NCBI RefSeq assembly: GCF_001423425.1
Contig: NZ_LMNX01000001.1
Location: 1,355,001-1,419,000 of the forward strand
Direction: 5' to 3'
DNA length: 64,000 nucleotides
Source: Rhizobium sp. Leaf306
GTDB lineage: Bacteria > Pseudomonadota > Alphaproteobacteria > Rhizobiales > Rhizobiaceae
Shown here: positions 30,594-38,151 of the stretch, one piece after another
How positions within the stretch are numbered: position 1 is the first letter of the stretch
Layout of the letters: each line of letters starts with the position of its first letter
Notes under the pieces: generated by a model
What the model saw: the letters and a program-made list of their open reading frames with translations, nothing else
Databases searched by the model: none
Told to the model about the DNA's origin: nothing
Position numbers and translations under genes: made by a program

Positions 30594-31487
30594 TCACGCT
30601 GCGTCATCAAAAGTCACCTCACAGCTTTCTTCGCAGCCGCCGCCTACATCGAGGTCAAGCCCGCGAAAGAAGTCCATCTGATTGATTTGAGCGTCGTCGT
30701 CTGCCGGCGCGAAGTTTCCCGTCGCGGCAAGGCGACGAATATCTTCCACCTTGAGGCGGTTACGAAAGAACCGCTTTTCTTCGTTGCGCGGGTTGGCTCC
30801 GGATAACGGATAGAGCTTTTCCATTCGCTCTGGAAAATCGAATGCTTCCGGCGTTTCGGCCATGATCGTCAGGTGCTTGCGAAGAGACTTCTTCCAGCAC
30901 CATTTGCAGTTGCCTTGGTAACCCTTGAGTTCCAGCCGGAAGGACTGCCGGATCCAGAAGGCGTTCACGTCCTCTTTCGTGTGGGGGAACCGCTTGATGA
31001 GCGGATATACCAAGCGCGCTGTCGCGGCCTTCGGGTTCATCCGGTCTATCTCGTCGACGCGTATGCCAATCGCAGTATCATAGGTGCCGGCCTTCCAGCT
31101 GATCGAGCGGCAATATGCCGTGATGGCCCGCTCTTTCAGTTCGCGCGTACAGTGGATGAAGCCGGGACCGGGAATGCCATGCTTCGCTATCATCGCCTCG
31201 AACACTGACCCATCGCGGCAGGCTGTCCCAAAATCGACGACGCGGGCTGTCACCCCCTTACCTTGCTGCGGGTCCGTGACCGCTTCGACCCAAACGACGT
31301 TCCATCCCCATGCCTCGTCGCAGCGCTGGACGAACTCAAGCGTCTGCTCGTTCTCCTGGCCGGTGTTTGCGAAGACAGTGACGATCTCGTCGTATTGGCC
31401 GGCAAGACGCTCATGGATGAGCTTTGTCATCCGTCCGGACGTTTCACCGCCAGAAAAGCTTATTAGGAGCCTCCGTTGATCGGTCAT
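30594..31487 (-). CDS. PP-loop ATPase, PAPS-reductase-like phage protein
   Basis: 297-residue member of the adenine-nucleotide alpha-hydrolase superfamily. The ATP pyrophosphatase P-loop SGGETS lies at residues 12-17, FANTGQEN at 39-46, and GIRVDE at 141-146. Three cysteines in family-like positions (Cys113 in HCTREL; Cys194 and Cys197 in NCKWCW) could hold a metal or Fe-S centre. PAPS reductases, DndC and tRNA thiolases share this fold, so the chemistry is adenylation of some substrate; reduction of PAPS in a phage is unlikely to be the real job. It lies in the leftward early operon with int and xis. Confidence 0.82.
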   Translation of the reverse strand: MTDQRRLLISFSGGETSGRMTKLIHERLAGQYDEIVTVFANTGQENEQTLEFVQRCDEAWGWNVVWVEAVTDPQQGKGVTARVVDFGTACRDGSVFEAMIAKHGIPGPGFIHCTRELKERAITAYCRSISWKAGTYDTAIGIRVDEIDRMNPKAATARLVYPLIKRFPHTKEDVNAFWIRQSFRLELKGYQGNCKWCWKKSLRKHLTIMAETPEAFDFPERMEKLYPLSGANPRNEEKRFFRNRLKVEDIRRLAATGNFAPADDDAQINQMDFFRGLDLDVGGGCEESCEVTFDDAA

Positions 31488-31552
31488 GGGTTGCCCTCAC
31501 GCGTTTTCGGCGCGTAAAACATGGAAAAAGAGGCGGACGAAGAGGAGAAGAA

Positions 31553-31828
31553 ATGCTTTCTGCAGCAGACAAAGAGACGCTGAAAGACGCCGTGCACGTC
31601 GTAATCAGCGGGCAAGTCGGTGACGCACCGTTTAACGTGGAGTGGATCAGGCGCCGAGTCGTTAACCGGGCTGGACTGGAAATGTATATCTCTAATGACG
31701 ACGATGCCGCGAAGATTATCGAGGAGACAATGGACGAAATTCTCACGCAAAAACGGGCATTTCCGAACGTCTCGGAAGTTGATCCTGGTACTCAGGGCGA
31801 GCGGCGCTGGGTAGTTGCGTCCCACTGA
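31553..31828 (+). CDS. Hypothetical small phage protein, opposite to its neighbours
   Basis: 91 residues, start MLSAADKETLKDAVHVVISG at 31553 after a good GGAG site; the longer open frame to 31424 lacks support and overlaps the PP-loop gene. Predicted mostly helical and acidic (MYISNDDDAAKIIEETMDEIL). No family recognised. It is the only rightward gene in the leftward int-to-repressor arm. Confidence 0.6.
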   Translation: MLSAADKETLKDAVHVVISGQVGDAPFNVEWIRRRVVNRAGLEMYISNDDDAAKIIEETMDEILTQKRAFPNVSEVDPGTQGERRWVVASH

Positions 31829-31893
31829 TTTAGTCATTTTTCCGCCCCCGCAAATGCGTCGAGGGTGATGGGGTCTTTGTGTCGGTCATCGAA

Positions 31894-32232
31894 TTAAACC
31901 TCCTGACAGACAAGAGCAGCCCGACGCGCTTCCCATTGGCGTAGGATGTTCCGTTTGTGGGTTACGAGTTCAAGGTGATCCTGCTCCGGACGCACGCAAA
32001 GGCGGTTACGGCAGGAATGGTCGATCTCTTTCTTTCCGGGGATGTAGCCATGTTCGTTTGTCCACATGACCAGGTGCACGGCGACGGTCTGCCCGCCTAA
32101 TGACATGCGCGGGTAGCCAGCGCCTCGACCCACCTTACCGGACGTCGGACCGGTCCAGATCCAGCATCCAGTTTTCTCGTCGATGCGGACTCGCTGCATG
32201 ATTTTGTCTCTGATCTGGTCTCGCCGGCTCAT
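31894..32232 (-). CDS. HNH endonuclease (HNH_3-like)
   Basis: 112-residue nuclease-like protein. It shows WIWTGPT, then His53 (AVHLVMW), the DH pair in EIDHSCRN, Cys74 and Cys79 (probable zinc), and NILRQW near the end, the order seen in small phage HNH nucleases. The start at 32232 overlaps the upstream stop (ATGA). It could be a free-standing homing-type nuclease or a regulator of phage DNA processing. Confidence 0.82.
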   Translation of the reverse strand: MSRRDQIRDKIMQRVRIDEKTGCWIWTGPTSGKVGRGAGYPRMSLGGQTVAVHLVMWTNEHGYIPGKKEIDHSCRNRLCVRPEQDHLELVTHKRNILRQWEARRAALVCQEV

Positions 32233-32741
32233 GGAGCATCCTTCCATTCCCGAAAGCGTCCGAGTAAGGCCTCCCAGCGCCTGGCGGCGGCGGGGTGCGT
32301 GTTGAGTTCAGAGCGGGATTCGATTGCCAAGACCTTGCGAACGCTGTTGGCGAAACGCTCTCGGTCTTCGGACGGGATGCCGTGCTTCTTCAGCATGAAT
32401 TGCTTGAACTGAGCGTCCTCGCAGATCCTTCCGCATTCCTTCGCCAGGTCCGGGCGTGGCTGGTCCTGGAGCTTCTGCAGCTCGCGGATCTTCCGGAACG
32501 CCTCTGCCAGCATGCAGAGCAGGAACAGGATGTCCGCGTGTGCGTGCAGGAGAAAGTTGCGGTCCTGATACCCGCACTCTGCCGTCAGCGTCACAAGGGC
32601 GATTGCCGGCTGAGTGGGTAGCAAGCGAGCCGTCAGCTGCTCGCCATGACCGGTGCTGTCGATAGCTCTCCAGTCCGTGCTGGCCTCGCCGTGGCGCGCG
32701 CGGATCGTGTCGAGGCGCTCTTTGTCCTGGGCGCTGCCCAT
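32229..32741 (-). CDS. Hypothetical phage protein
   Basis: 170 residues, largely helical, with a long central Leu/Arg/Lys-rich helix (ILFLLCMLAEAFRKIRELQK). It shares overlaps with both neighbours (1 bp upstream, 4 bp downstream), so it is part of a coupled early operon. No family recognised. Confidence 0.7.
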   Translation of the reverse strand: MGSAQDKERLDTIRARHGEASTDWRAIDSTGHGEQLTARLLPTQPAIALVTLTAECGYQDRNFLLHAHADILFLLCMLAEAFRKIRELQKLQDQPRPDLAKECGRICEDAQFKQFMLKKHGIPSEDRERFANSVRKVLAIESRSELNTHPAAARRWEALLGRFREWKDAP

Positions 32742-32986
32742 CAGCCCAAACTCCGGCTGGCTGCGAAGTCAAAGCCGGCAAGATCGTTGACGGCCGACAC
32801 GACGAGCGCGGCGATCATTAGAACCTTGTCGTTGTCGCGCATGCCGTTGCTGTCGACAGTCAGCACGTCGGCGCCGTCATCGTCGAGGATTACGCCGATG
32901 TCCTCGTCGGACAGGCGCAAGGGAAGCTTGACGCCCTGGTCGGCGAATGCGGCGCGAACTGCATTGGCGGCTGGAAGATCCGTCAT
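32741..32986 (-). CDS. Hypothetical small acidic phage protein
   Basis: 81 residues with an Asp-rich middle (LSDEDIGVILDDDGADVLTV) and an amphipathic end. Not recognised. Overlaps the downstream gene by 1 bp. Confidence 0.6.
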   Translation of the reverse strand: MTDLPAANAVRAAFADQGVKLPLRLSDEDIGVILDDDGADVLTVDSNGMRDNDKVLMIAALVVSAVNDLAGFDFAASRSLG

Positions 32987-32988
32987 GT

Positions 32989-33279
32989 TCAGGCCTCCCG
33001 CTGCGCCAGGCGCGAGAGTAGAAGGTCACGCAACGTGCGGTCTGCCTGAAGGCATCCGCAAAGGCTCAGCGCATGGAACAGCGCTGCTTCAAGCGACCGC
33101 GTACCTTCGGCGATCGATGCCTCGTCGGTCGCGCGGCTGGACAGCATTGCGAACCTGCCGGCGGCATCGTTCAGATTGTCGGCGACTGCACCAAGCTCCC
33201 GCTGGAAGAAGGATGCCGGGTGGGTCTCGACGGCACGAAGTGCGGGGCGAACCGGAAGGCGGTGGATTGTCGCGCTCAT
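32989..33279 (-). CDS. Hypothetical phage protein
   Basis: 96 residues from the Met at 33279 (MSATIHRLPVRPALRAVETH), predicted helical. The start overlaps the stop of the upstream gene by 4 bp, which decides it over the longer frame to 33348. Not recognised. Confidence 0.6.
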   Translation of the reverse strand: MSATIHRLPVRPALRAVETHPASFFQRELGAVADNLNDAAGRFAMLSSRATDEASIAEGTRSLEAALFHALSLCGCLQADRTLRDLLLSRLAQREA

Positions 33280-33689
33280 ACGACCTCCTGCGCATATCGA
33301 GTTTCGATCTCCATGACGCGCTGGCCAGCCAACGCAGCCGCGGCGCAAATGCCGATGACCGAGATCACGACAGCGAAAGCAATGATGAAGCGCGCTGGAA
33401 GGCGATCGAGGCGGGCGTGCGCAGATCCGGTGATAGCGATGGTCGTCGGACGAACGCCCGGATCATCGACGATGAAGGGCACGTTGCGGCGTTCGGCAGC
33501 GTGGCGGCGGACCATCTCCGCTTCCACTTCCAGCCGCATCTCTATCGCAATCTCAGCCGATATGCCCCAACGTTCGTCGCTGGCAATCTCGGCTGTCCAG
33601 AATGCGAGTTCCTCGTCCAGCTGCAGCATCGTCATCTGTGACAATGGCAGTGTGTCGGGCATGTGCTGAGGGTTTTTGACGGCTGACAT
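33276..33689 (-). CDS. Hypothetical phage protein with C-terminal membrane helix
   Basis: 137 residues. The first half is a charged helical region (MTMLQLDEELAFWTAEIAS); residues about 101-122 form one membrane helix (FIIAFAVVISVIGICAAAAL) near the C-terminus, so it may be tail-anchored in the inner membrane. Function unknown; coupled to the next gene. Confidence 0.6.
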   Translation of the reverse strand: MSAVKNPQHMPDTLPLSQMTMLQLDEELAFWTAEIASDERWGISAEIAIEMRLEVEAEMVRRHAAERRNVPFIVDDPGVRPTTIAITGSAHARLDRLPARFIIAFAVVISVIGICAAAALAGQRVMEIETRYAQEVV

Positions 33690-33763
33690 TGTGGCCTCCG
33701 ATCCGTTTCGGATGCCGTCTGCGCGGCTTAAGCCGGGGGTACACAGACGGGCACCGAAGCGGA

Positions 33764-34000
33764 TCAGGCGGCGCGCTTGGCCGGAACAGAAACGCGCCGC
33801 TGATAGGTGCTGGCGGCGACTGCATAGGCGCGTGCATCGTCAGCAACGTCGTTCAGTTCGCTGGAGGTGATGCCGAGGCTGTTCTTGAGATCACTCTCGG
33901 TGCAGCCTTCGCCAAGGCGGCGCATGGCTTCGCCGACGCATTCAACCTGCTCCTGGCGGTTGCGGCAAAGTGGGTAAGCATTGTGGTTGTGAAAGGTCAT
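33764..34000 (-). CDS. Hypothetical phage protein, first gene of the leftward early operon
   Basis: 78 residues from the Met at 34000, fixed by AGGAGA 9 bp upstream. The region CTESDLKNSLGITSSELNDV looks like a helix-turn-helix, so it may be an early regulator. It directly follows the leftward promoter and operators at 34057-34124. Confidence 0.65.
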   Translation of the reverse strand: MTFHNHNAYPLCRNRQEQVECVGEAMRRLGEGCTESDLKNSLGITSSELNDVADDARAYAVAASTYQRRVSVPAKRAA

Positions 34001-34056
34001 ATGGTTCTCTCCTGATGATGATGGCGAACCTCCAAAGAGGTCTGCCGACCGGACAG

Positions 34057-34085
34057 AATATGCATTTCGCATAGTTTTGCGTCAA
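34057..34085 (-). promoter_or_regulatory. Putative leftward early promoter (PL-like)
   Basis: TTGACG, 17 bp, CATATT on the minus strand; the -10 overlaps the operator at 34059-34073. Repressor bound there would block it, as at lambda PL. Confidence 0.55.
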
Positions 34086-34124
34086 GCTCTAAATATGCGT
34101 AATGCATATTATGCGCTGCGCGTA
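34059..34124. promoter_or_regulatory. Three 15-bp operators, left cluster
   Basis: Imperfect palindromes TATGCATTTCGCATA (34059-34073), TATGCGTAATGCATA (34094-34108) and TATGCGCTGCGCGTA (34110-34124) share the half-site TATGC. The same motif occurs three times on the other side of the repressor gene. Confidence 0.75.
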
Positions 34125-34184
34125 GAAATTAGCGGTCTTGATCTGAGATGGTAAGACCGATGCAGTGACCGATATCAGCCACTG

Positions 34185-34811
34185 TTACATCTTGAGGATA
34201 GACATGCGGACCCGCCCGATAATCGTGGGCGTGTTGTCAGGAAAAATTGGCTCAAGTTCAGCGTTCGTCGAAACCGGTTCGAAGCGGTCGGGAGCTGGCC
34301 GGTATCGCTTGTAAGTGGCGTCTCCGTTCTCATCGGCGATCACATAACAGCCATTAGGGACGAGGGTTTTGTCGGCGCGATTGACGATGATGATCGAGGT
34401 AGGAGGTGAAATGCGATCCATCGACTCGCCTGACACCTCAAGTGCTATCCAGTCTCCTATCGGCAGCTGGCCGACAGTAACCGTGCCCATTGCTTCATCG
34501 ATCACGTCATCGCGCTGGAGAGCTCCTGCGCTGACAGTTGTGAGAATGGGGATATCGATTGCTTTGTCGGAAATGATTTCGTCCGCTTCCCCTGGTCCAG
34601 GTCCTACGCCCCGTAAAAGCCAGTCGAGAGACACTTTGTAACGTCTCGCATACTGCTTTGCATTTCGGACAACGCCTCGGCTGCCGTTTTCGTGGCCCGC
34701 GTAGGTCGGGTATTTCATGCCAAGGGACTGCGCCGCCACCGTGGCGCTCGCATAGCCTGCGTGCTCGCGAGCAAGCTTCAAACGCTTGCCGATTTCTACT
34801 GTGTCGCTCAT
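34185..34811 (-). CDS. Lambda CI-like repressor, XRE domain plus S24 peptidase
   Basis: Maintains lysogeny. The 208-residue protein has an N-terminal XRE helix-turn-helix (residues 6-65, GKRLKLAREHAGYASATVAA) and a LexA/CI-type self-cleavage domain: cleavage pair Ala95-Gly96 in TTVSAGAL, nucleophile Ser130 in VSGESMD and general base Lys168 in ATYKRY. Autocleavage stimulated by RecA during DNA damage would induce the prophage. It is flanked on both sides by clusters of the same 15-bp palindrome and diverges from a Cro-like gene. Confidence 0.93.
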   Translation of the reverse strand: MSDTVEIGKRLKLAREHAGYASATVAAQSLGMKYPTYAGHENGSRGVVRNAKQYARRYKVSLDWLLRGVGPGPGEADEIISDKAIDIPILTTVSAGALQRDDVIDEAMGTVTVGQLPIGDWIALEVSGESMDRISPPTSIIIVNRADKTLVPNGCYVIADENGDATYKRYRPAPDRFEPVSTNAELEPIFPDNTPTIIGRVRMSILKM

Positions 34812-34814
34812 GTG

Positions 34815-34876
34815 TGTGCGTTTCGCATATTTGGATATGCGTTAGGCATTGACATAGCATCTATGCGTAAAGCATA
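34815..34876. promoter_or_regulatory. Three 15-bp operators, right cluster between repressor and cro
   Basis: TGTGCGTTTCGCATA (34815-34829), TATGCGTTAGGCATT (34836-34850) and TATGCGTAAAGCATA (34862-34876). Together with the left cluster this gives six sites of one consensus, TATGC-N5-GCATA, as in lambda OL/OR. Confidence 0.78.
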
Positions 34877-34878
34877 AG
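34849..34878 (+). promoter_or_regulatory. Putative rightward early promoter (PR-like)
   Basis: TTGACA is followed after 18 bp by CATAAG (17-bp spacing gives GCATAA). The -35 touches the middle operator and the -10 lies inside the third one. Confidence 0.55.
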
Positions 34879-35064
34879 ATGGGTATGTTCACGCCCAGCA
34901 GCATCATCCAGTTTCGGACAGAACGAGGCCTAAGCCAGCGAGAGATGGCGGAGTTGTTGGGCGTTGATCAGGGAACGGTCTCCAAAATGGAGACCGGGAA
35001 GATACGACCTAGTGGCCCTGTCGAGCGCCTCTTATCCCTCCTTTCGAGGGAGGCGGCAGAGTGA
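34879..35064 (+). CDS. Cro-like XRE-family regulator
   Basis: 61-residue protein that is one helix-turn-helix domain: IIQFRTERGLSQREMAELLG then DQGTVSKMETGKI. Expected to repress the CI-like gene and favour lytic growth. Two Met codons are possible (34879 and 34885); neither has a ribosome site, and the second coincides with the predicted transcript start, so the message may be leaderless. Confidence 0.87.
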   Translation: MGMFTPSSIIQFRTERGLSQREMAELLGVDQGTVSKMETGKIRPSGPVERLLSLLSREAAE

Positions 35065-35120
35065 TTTCAGGCCAAAATTCATACGGTGGCAGCTCCTCCT
35101 CCCGCTTGTCCACCGAACCA

Positions 35121-35207
35121 CGCGCCAGGGTGAGTTCCCTGACCTGGCGCGATCTCCGGCCGAGGCAGACTTTGTCTTGCGGACCGTCTCGGCCGGTTTC
35201 TTTTCTT
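35121..35207 (+). terminator. Tandem strong hairpins after cro (tR1-like)
   Basis: First stem CGCGCCAGG/CCTGGCGCG (35121-35151, 9 bp). Second stem CCGGCCGAG/CTCGGCCGG (35156-35196, 9 bp) followed by TTTCTTTTCTT, which qualifies as an intrinsic terminator. Placed where lambda has tR1, they would limit transcription of the next operon. No other gene is visible in 35065-35330. Confidence 0.7.
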
Positions 35208-35266
35208 GAGCTTCGTGCATGCGGTCCCCCGTGATCTGATGCGCTGAACTTCGCACTTTCGAATGC

Positions 35267-35309
35267 TTCCCACGATGGGAAACGCGCGGGACTTTTCCCG
35301 GCGCGGGAA
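35267..35309. promoter_or_regulatory. Two palindromes TTCCC-N5-GGGAA
   Basis: TTCCCACGATGGGAA (35267-35281) and TTCCCGGCGCGGGAA (35295-35309), same half-site, centres 28 bp apart, just upstream of the gene at 35331. They differ from the CI/Cro operators, so a second regulator is implied. Confidence 0.6.
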
Positions 35310-35330
35310 AACTGTGTCTGGAGAAACCCC

Positions 35331-35837
35331 ATGCAGGATACGTTGACGAACGCCTGGTTCCATCAGCTGAAAGCCGCCAACCGTCTGCTGATCAAGAAGA
35401 ACGGCGGCATTGAAGCTGCAGCGGAAACTTGCTCGCTTTCAAAAAGCCAGGTTGGCCGCTGCAATGCCGATTCCGACACTGAGCTACTGCCGATCCCGGC
35501 TGTGCTGCGGCTTGAAGCCGAATGCGGCGATCCTTGCGTCACGCGGGTTATGGCCGGTCTGCACGGCTGCAAGCTCACAGACCCGGAAGAGAAGAACCGC
35601 GACGGCACGTGCCTGGTGCGCGGCTCCCTCGCGATCGGCGCTGCGGCGAACGAGTATCAGCGCAACGCCTCCATTGCCTATTCCGACCTGCAGGTGAGCG
35701 CAGCGGAAGCGCGGCAGGGCATGCGCGATCTTGAGAAGGTCGTCGAGGAAGCGACCGAACAGATGCGGCGGTATGCTGGGATTGTTGCCAAGGGCGGCGA
35801 TGCTTCGCCGGCTCTGAAGATCGTCGGCGGGGAATGA
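35331..35837 (+). CDS. Putative CII-like phage regulatory protein
   Basis: 168 residues. The N-terminal half looks like a helix-turn-helix (LIKKNGGIEAAAETCSLSKS) followed by a conserved LPIPAVLRLEAECGDPCVTR segment, the pattern of phage proteins annotated as CII family regulators. The C-terminal part is a long helix (DLEKVVEEATEQMRRYAGIV) suited to oligomerisation. It opens the rightward operon and lies directly after two palindromes it may bind. Confidence 0.65.
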   Translation: MQDTLTNAWFHQLKAANRLLIKKNGGIEAAAETCSLSKSQVGRCNADSDTELLPIPAVLRLEAECGDPCVTRVMAGLHGCKLTDPEEKNRDGTCLVRGSLAIGAAANEYQRNASIAYSDLQVSAAEARQGMRDLEKVVEEATEQMRRYAGIVAKGGDASPALKIVGGE

Positions 35838-35841
35838 TTCC

Positions 35842-36171
35842 ATGGCCCGCACCGCGTTCAAGCTTGTCGGCGTGATGATCAACGTGCCTGAGAAGGCGAA
35901 GATGACGCTCGATCGGCAGGCGGCGGAACGTGGTGTTGCCTCGTCGATCTGGGCTGGTCAGGTGTTCGACCTCGGCTTTGCGGCGGTCTGCGCGCGCGAG
36001 AAAGGGATGCCGGTCACTGACGCGGATCTCGACGCGATCGTCGGCGCTACGCTGCTGCTGTGGGAGCGCGGCGAATGGGATAGTGCATCAATAGCCAAGG
36101 GGCTTGGTGTCTCGGAGGCCACTGTCTCCCGCGTTCTCGACGGCTGGCGCAGCTATCGGAGGGCGTCATGA
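35842..36171 (+). CDS. Hypothetical protein with C-terminal helix-turn-helix
   Basis: 109 residues. DSASIAKGLGVSEATVSRVL near the end is a clear helix-turn-helix. It begins 4 bp after the preceding stop and its own stop overlaps the next start. Probably a second regulator of the operon; exact role unknown. Confidence 0.65.
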   Translation: MARTAFKLVGVMINVPEKAKMTLDRQAAERGVASSIWAGQVFDLGFAAVCAREKGMPVTDADLDAIVGATLLLWERGEWDSASIAKGLGVSEATVSRVLDGWRSYRRAS

Positions 36172-36386
36172 CCAAGTCCCCCATAAGCCGTGCCTTTGAA
36201 GAGCGGCTGCACCAGGCGCAGCTCAGGAATTTTCGCGCCTTTGTCAGGCACACCGATTCGGTCAATGCCGGCGATTTCGCGGACGGCGTCCAGGCCCGTG
36301 AAGAGCCGGCCTACGAACGCTATGCGCGGCAAATGATCGAAGGCGGCATTTGCTGGCGCGATCCGCATGCGAGGCGACCAACATGA
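36168..36386 (+). CDS. Hypothetical small phage protein
   Basis: 72 residues, charged and helical (AFEERLHQAQLRNFRAFVRH). Overlaps both neighbours by 4 bp (ATGA). Not recognised. Confidence 0.6.
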   Translation: MTKSPISRAFEERLHQAQLRNFRAFVRHTDSVNAGDFADGVQAREEPAYERYARQMIEGGICWRDPHARRPT

Positions 36387-37837
36387 CTGAGCTTACGATC
36401 CGTGACAGCTCGGAATTGGTTGCCTGCATAGAAACGGCGCGGGCGTTGCTGGATGCCGGTGATGTCGAACGCGCGCTCAAACTTTCGTCCGTGGCCTATG
36501 ACCAGGCCAAGGCTGTTGCCGGTTCCGCGGAACGCGTGAAGACCTCGCGCGACCTGGTCGACAAGGCGCGGCGCATGCAGGCGGAAGCGCTGAAGATCGA
36601 AAGCCTCTGCTATGTCGCCATGGCGGATGCCGTCGACGACGCGCAGGCGAAGGGGCAAATCGCCCGACCGGGTCGCCCATCAAATATTCCCGGCGAGAAT
36701 GTTTTCACTCTCCAGGATGTCGGCTTGGACGCCAAGCATCTGCATGAGGCCCGCAAGCTGCGCGACCACGTGCGCGACGAGCCGGACTTCGTGGAGCGCG
36801 TCATCGAGGTGCGGCTGTCCGAAGGGCTGGAGCCGAGCCGCGCGGCACTGAAGAAGGCGGCGCGGCACGCGACCGGCACCAAGACAGCAACCAAGGAAGA
36901 GCGCGGCCACGATCTCTACGAGACGCCGAGCGAAGCCATGCGGACGCTGCTGGCGCTGGAAAGCTTCAGCCTGAATGTGGTTGAGCCGAGCGTCGGCAAA
37001 GGTGCGATCCTGCGTCCGCTTGAGACGGCGGGCTACGAGGTGACCATCTCCGACCTCGTCGATCGCGGCGTCACGACGCAGCATGGCGAGTGTCAGGGCG
37101 TTGGCGACTTCCTTCTTTCCGTCGGTCAAGATGGCGGCTGCGACATCGTCACGAACCCGCCCTATGGCGTGGCGAATGCGTATGTCGCTCACGCTCTACG
37201 CGCTCACAAGCCGCGCAAGATGGCGATGCTGCTGAACCTCAACTTTCTTTGCGGTTTCGACGATGCCGACAGGTGCTTCGTGATGGACGAATGCCCGCCA
37301 TCGCGGGTTTACGTCTTCACCCGGCGATTGCCGATGATGCACCGCGACGGCTGGGAAGGCGACAAGGCTAGCTCTCAGATGAATACGGCTTGGTTCATCT
37401 GGGAGCGGAACGATGACGCCAGCTATGGCGTCGGACATCCGCAGCTCATCCGTGTTGACTGGAAGGCATTCGAGACGGCTGACCCACTGACGCCGGGCGC
37501 CGGCGGGTTCGTTTCACCGCTGCGCTTCGATGCGCCGGATGACGAGTTTACCCGCATCACGCCTCGCAAGACGCTGGAAGAGCGCTGCGACGAAGAAACT
37601 GCGCGCGCGCTGGTGTGGATGGCAGAGAACCCCGGCTTTGACGCGGCACGGCTGCGGCGCGGGATTGGCGTGCGACCATCGGTTGCCGATGCGCTGATTG
37701 CGGACCTCGCGGCGAAGGGTCTGATCTGGGCCGGCCACGATGATGACGGGTGGCAGATCTCTCCGGCTGGAATGTCTGCACTCAACGCCACGGCTGCGGT
37801 GCTGCTCGGCGCGACACTCGACGAGGTGGCGGCATGA
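36383..37837 (+). CDS. Phage DNA adenine methyltransferase-like protein with N-terminal helical domain
   Basis: 484 residues. The core is a gamma-type N6-adenine methyltransferase: DLYETPSEA (177-185), SAM motif I EPSVGKGAI (201-209) and catalytic NPPY (258-261). The first 165 residues are helical and Lys/Arg/Ala-rich, unlike a minimal phage Dam; residues after about 400 look like a winged helix (ARALVWMAENPGFDAARLRR). No partner restriction gene is near, so it is an orphan methylase that may protect phage DNA or mark the origin. The start at 36383 overlaps the upstream stop; earlier codons in frame are rejected. Confidence 0.82.
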   Translation: MTELTIRDSSELVACIETARALLDAGDVERALKLSSVAYDQAKAVAGSAERVKTSRDLVDKARRMQAEALKIESLCYVAMADAVDDAQAKGQIARPGRPSNIPGENVFTLQDVGLDAKHLHEARKLRDHVRDEPDFVERVIEVRLSEGLEPSRAALKKAARHATGTKTATKEERGHDLYETPSEAMRTLLALESFSLNVVEPSVGKGAILRPLETAGYEVTISDLVDRGVTTQHGECQGVGDFLLSVGQDGGCDIVTNPPYGVANAYVAHALRAHKPRKMAMLLNLNFLCGFDDADRCFVMDECPPSRVYVFTRRLPMMHRDGWEGDKASSQMNTAWFIWERNDDASYGVGHPQLIRVDWKAFETADPLTPGAGGFVSPLRFDAPDDEFTRITPRKTLEERCDEETARALVWMAENPGFDAARLRRGIGVRPSVADALIADLAAKGLIWAGHDDDGWQISPAGMSALNATAAVLLGATLDEVAA

Positions 37838-38151
37838 ACCCCGACTTTTCCCCCGCGATGCTGCGCGGCTTCGTTAATGCGCGGATCCAGATGGCCGGCT
37901 TTCGCGCGGCATTTCCAGACGAACGCAAGAGCGCCCGCCGCAAGGAACTGAGCTTCGACGAGGCCTGCGCCGCTGAGCGCGCTCACCTCATTCGCCGTGC
38001 GGACATCACACCGGAGCAGCTGGATCTGGTCCTGTCCGGTCGCCGTATTTCGCCGGCTCCGCGCGAGCGGCTTTGGAAGGCACTGGACGCGGACCCCGGC
38101 CGGTTCGGCATCCGCCTCGTTGGCATGACCGAACAGGAGATTGTTCGATGA
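37834..38151 (+). CDS. Hypothetical phage protein, possible DNA-binding
   Basis: 105 residues from the Met that overlaps the methyltransferase stop (ATGA). The segment ITPEQLDLVLSGRRISPAPR resembles a helix-turn-helix. Not recognised beyond that. Confidence 0.6.
   Translation: MNPDFSPAMLRGFVNARIQMAGFRAAFPDERKSARRKELSFDEACAAERAHLIRRADITPEQLDLVLSGRRISPAPRERLWKALDADPGRFGIRLVGMTEQEIVR

Noticed and set aside
34133..34159. Stem CGGTCTT/AAGACCG downstream of the repressor as an intrinsic terminator
   Set aside because: The loop is 13 nt and no T run follows on the repressor strand; too weak to call.
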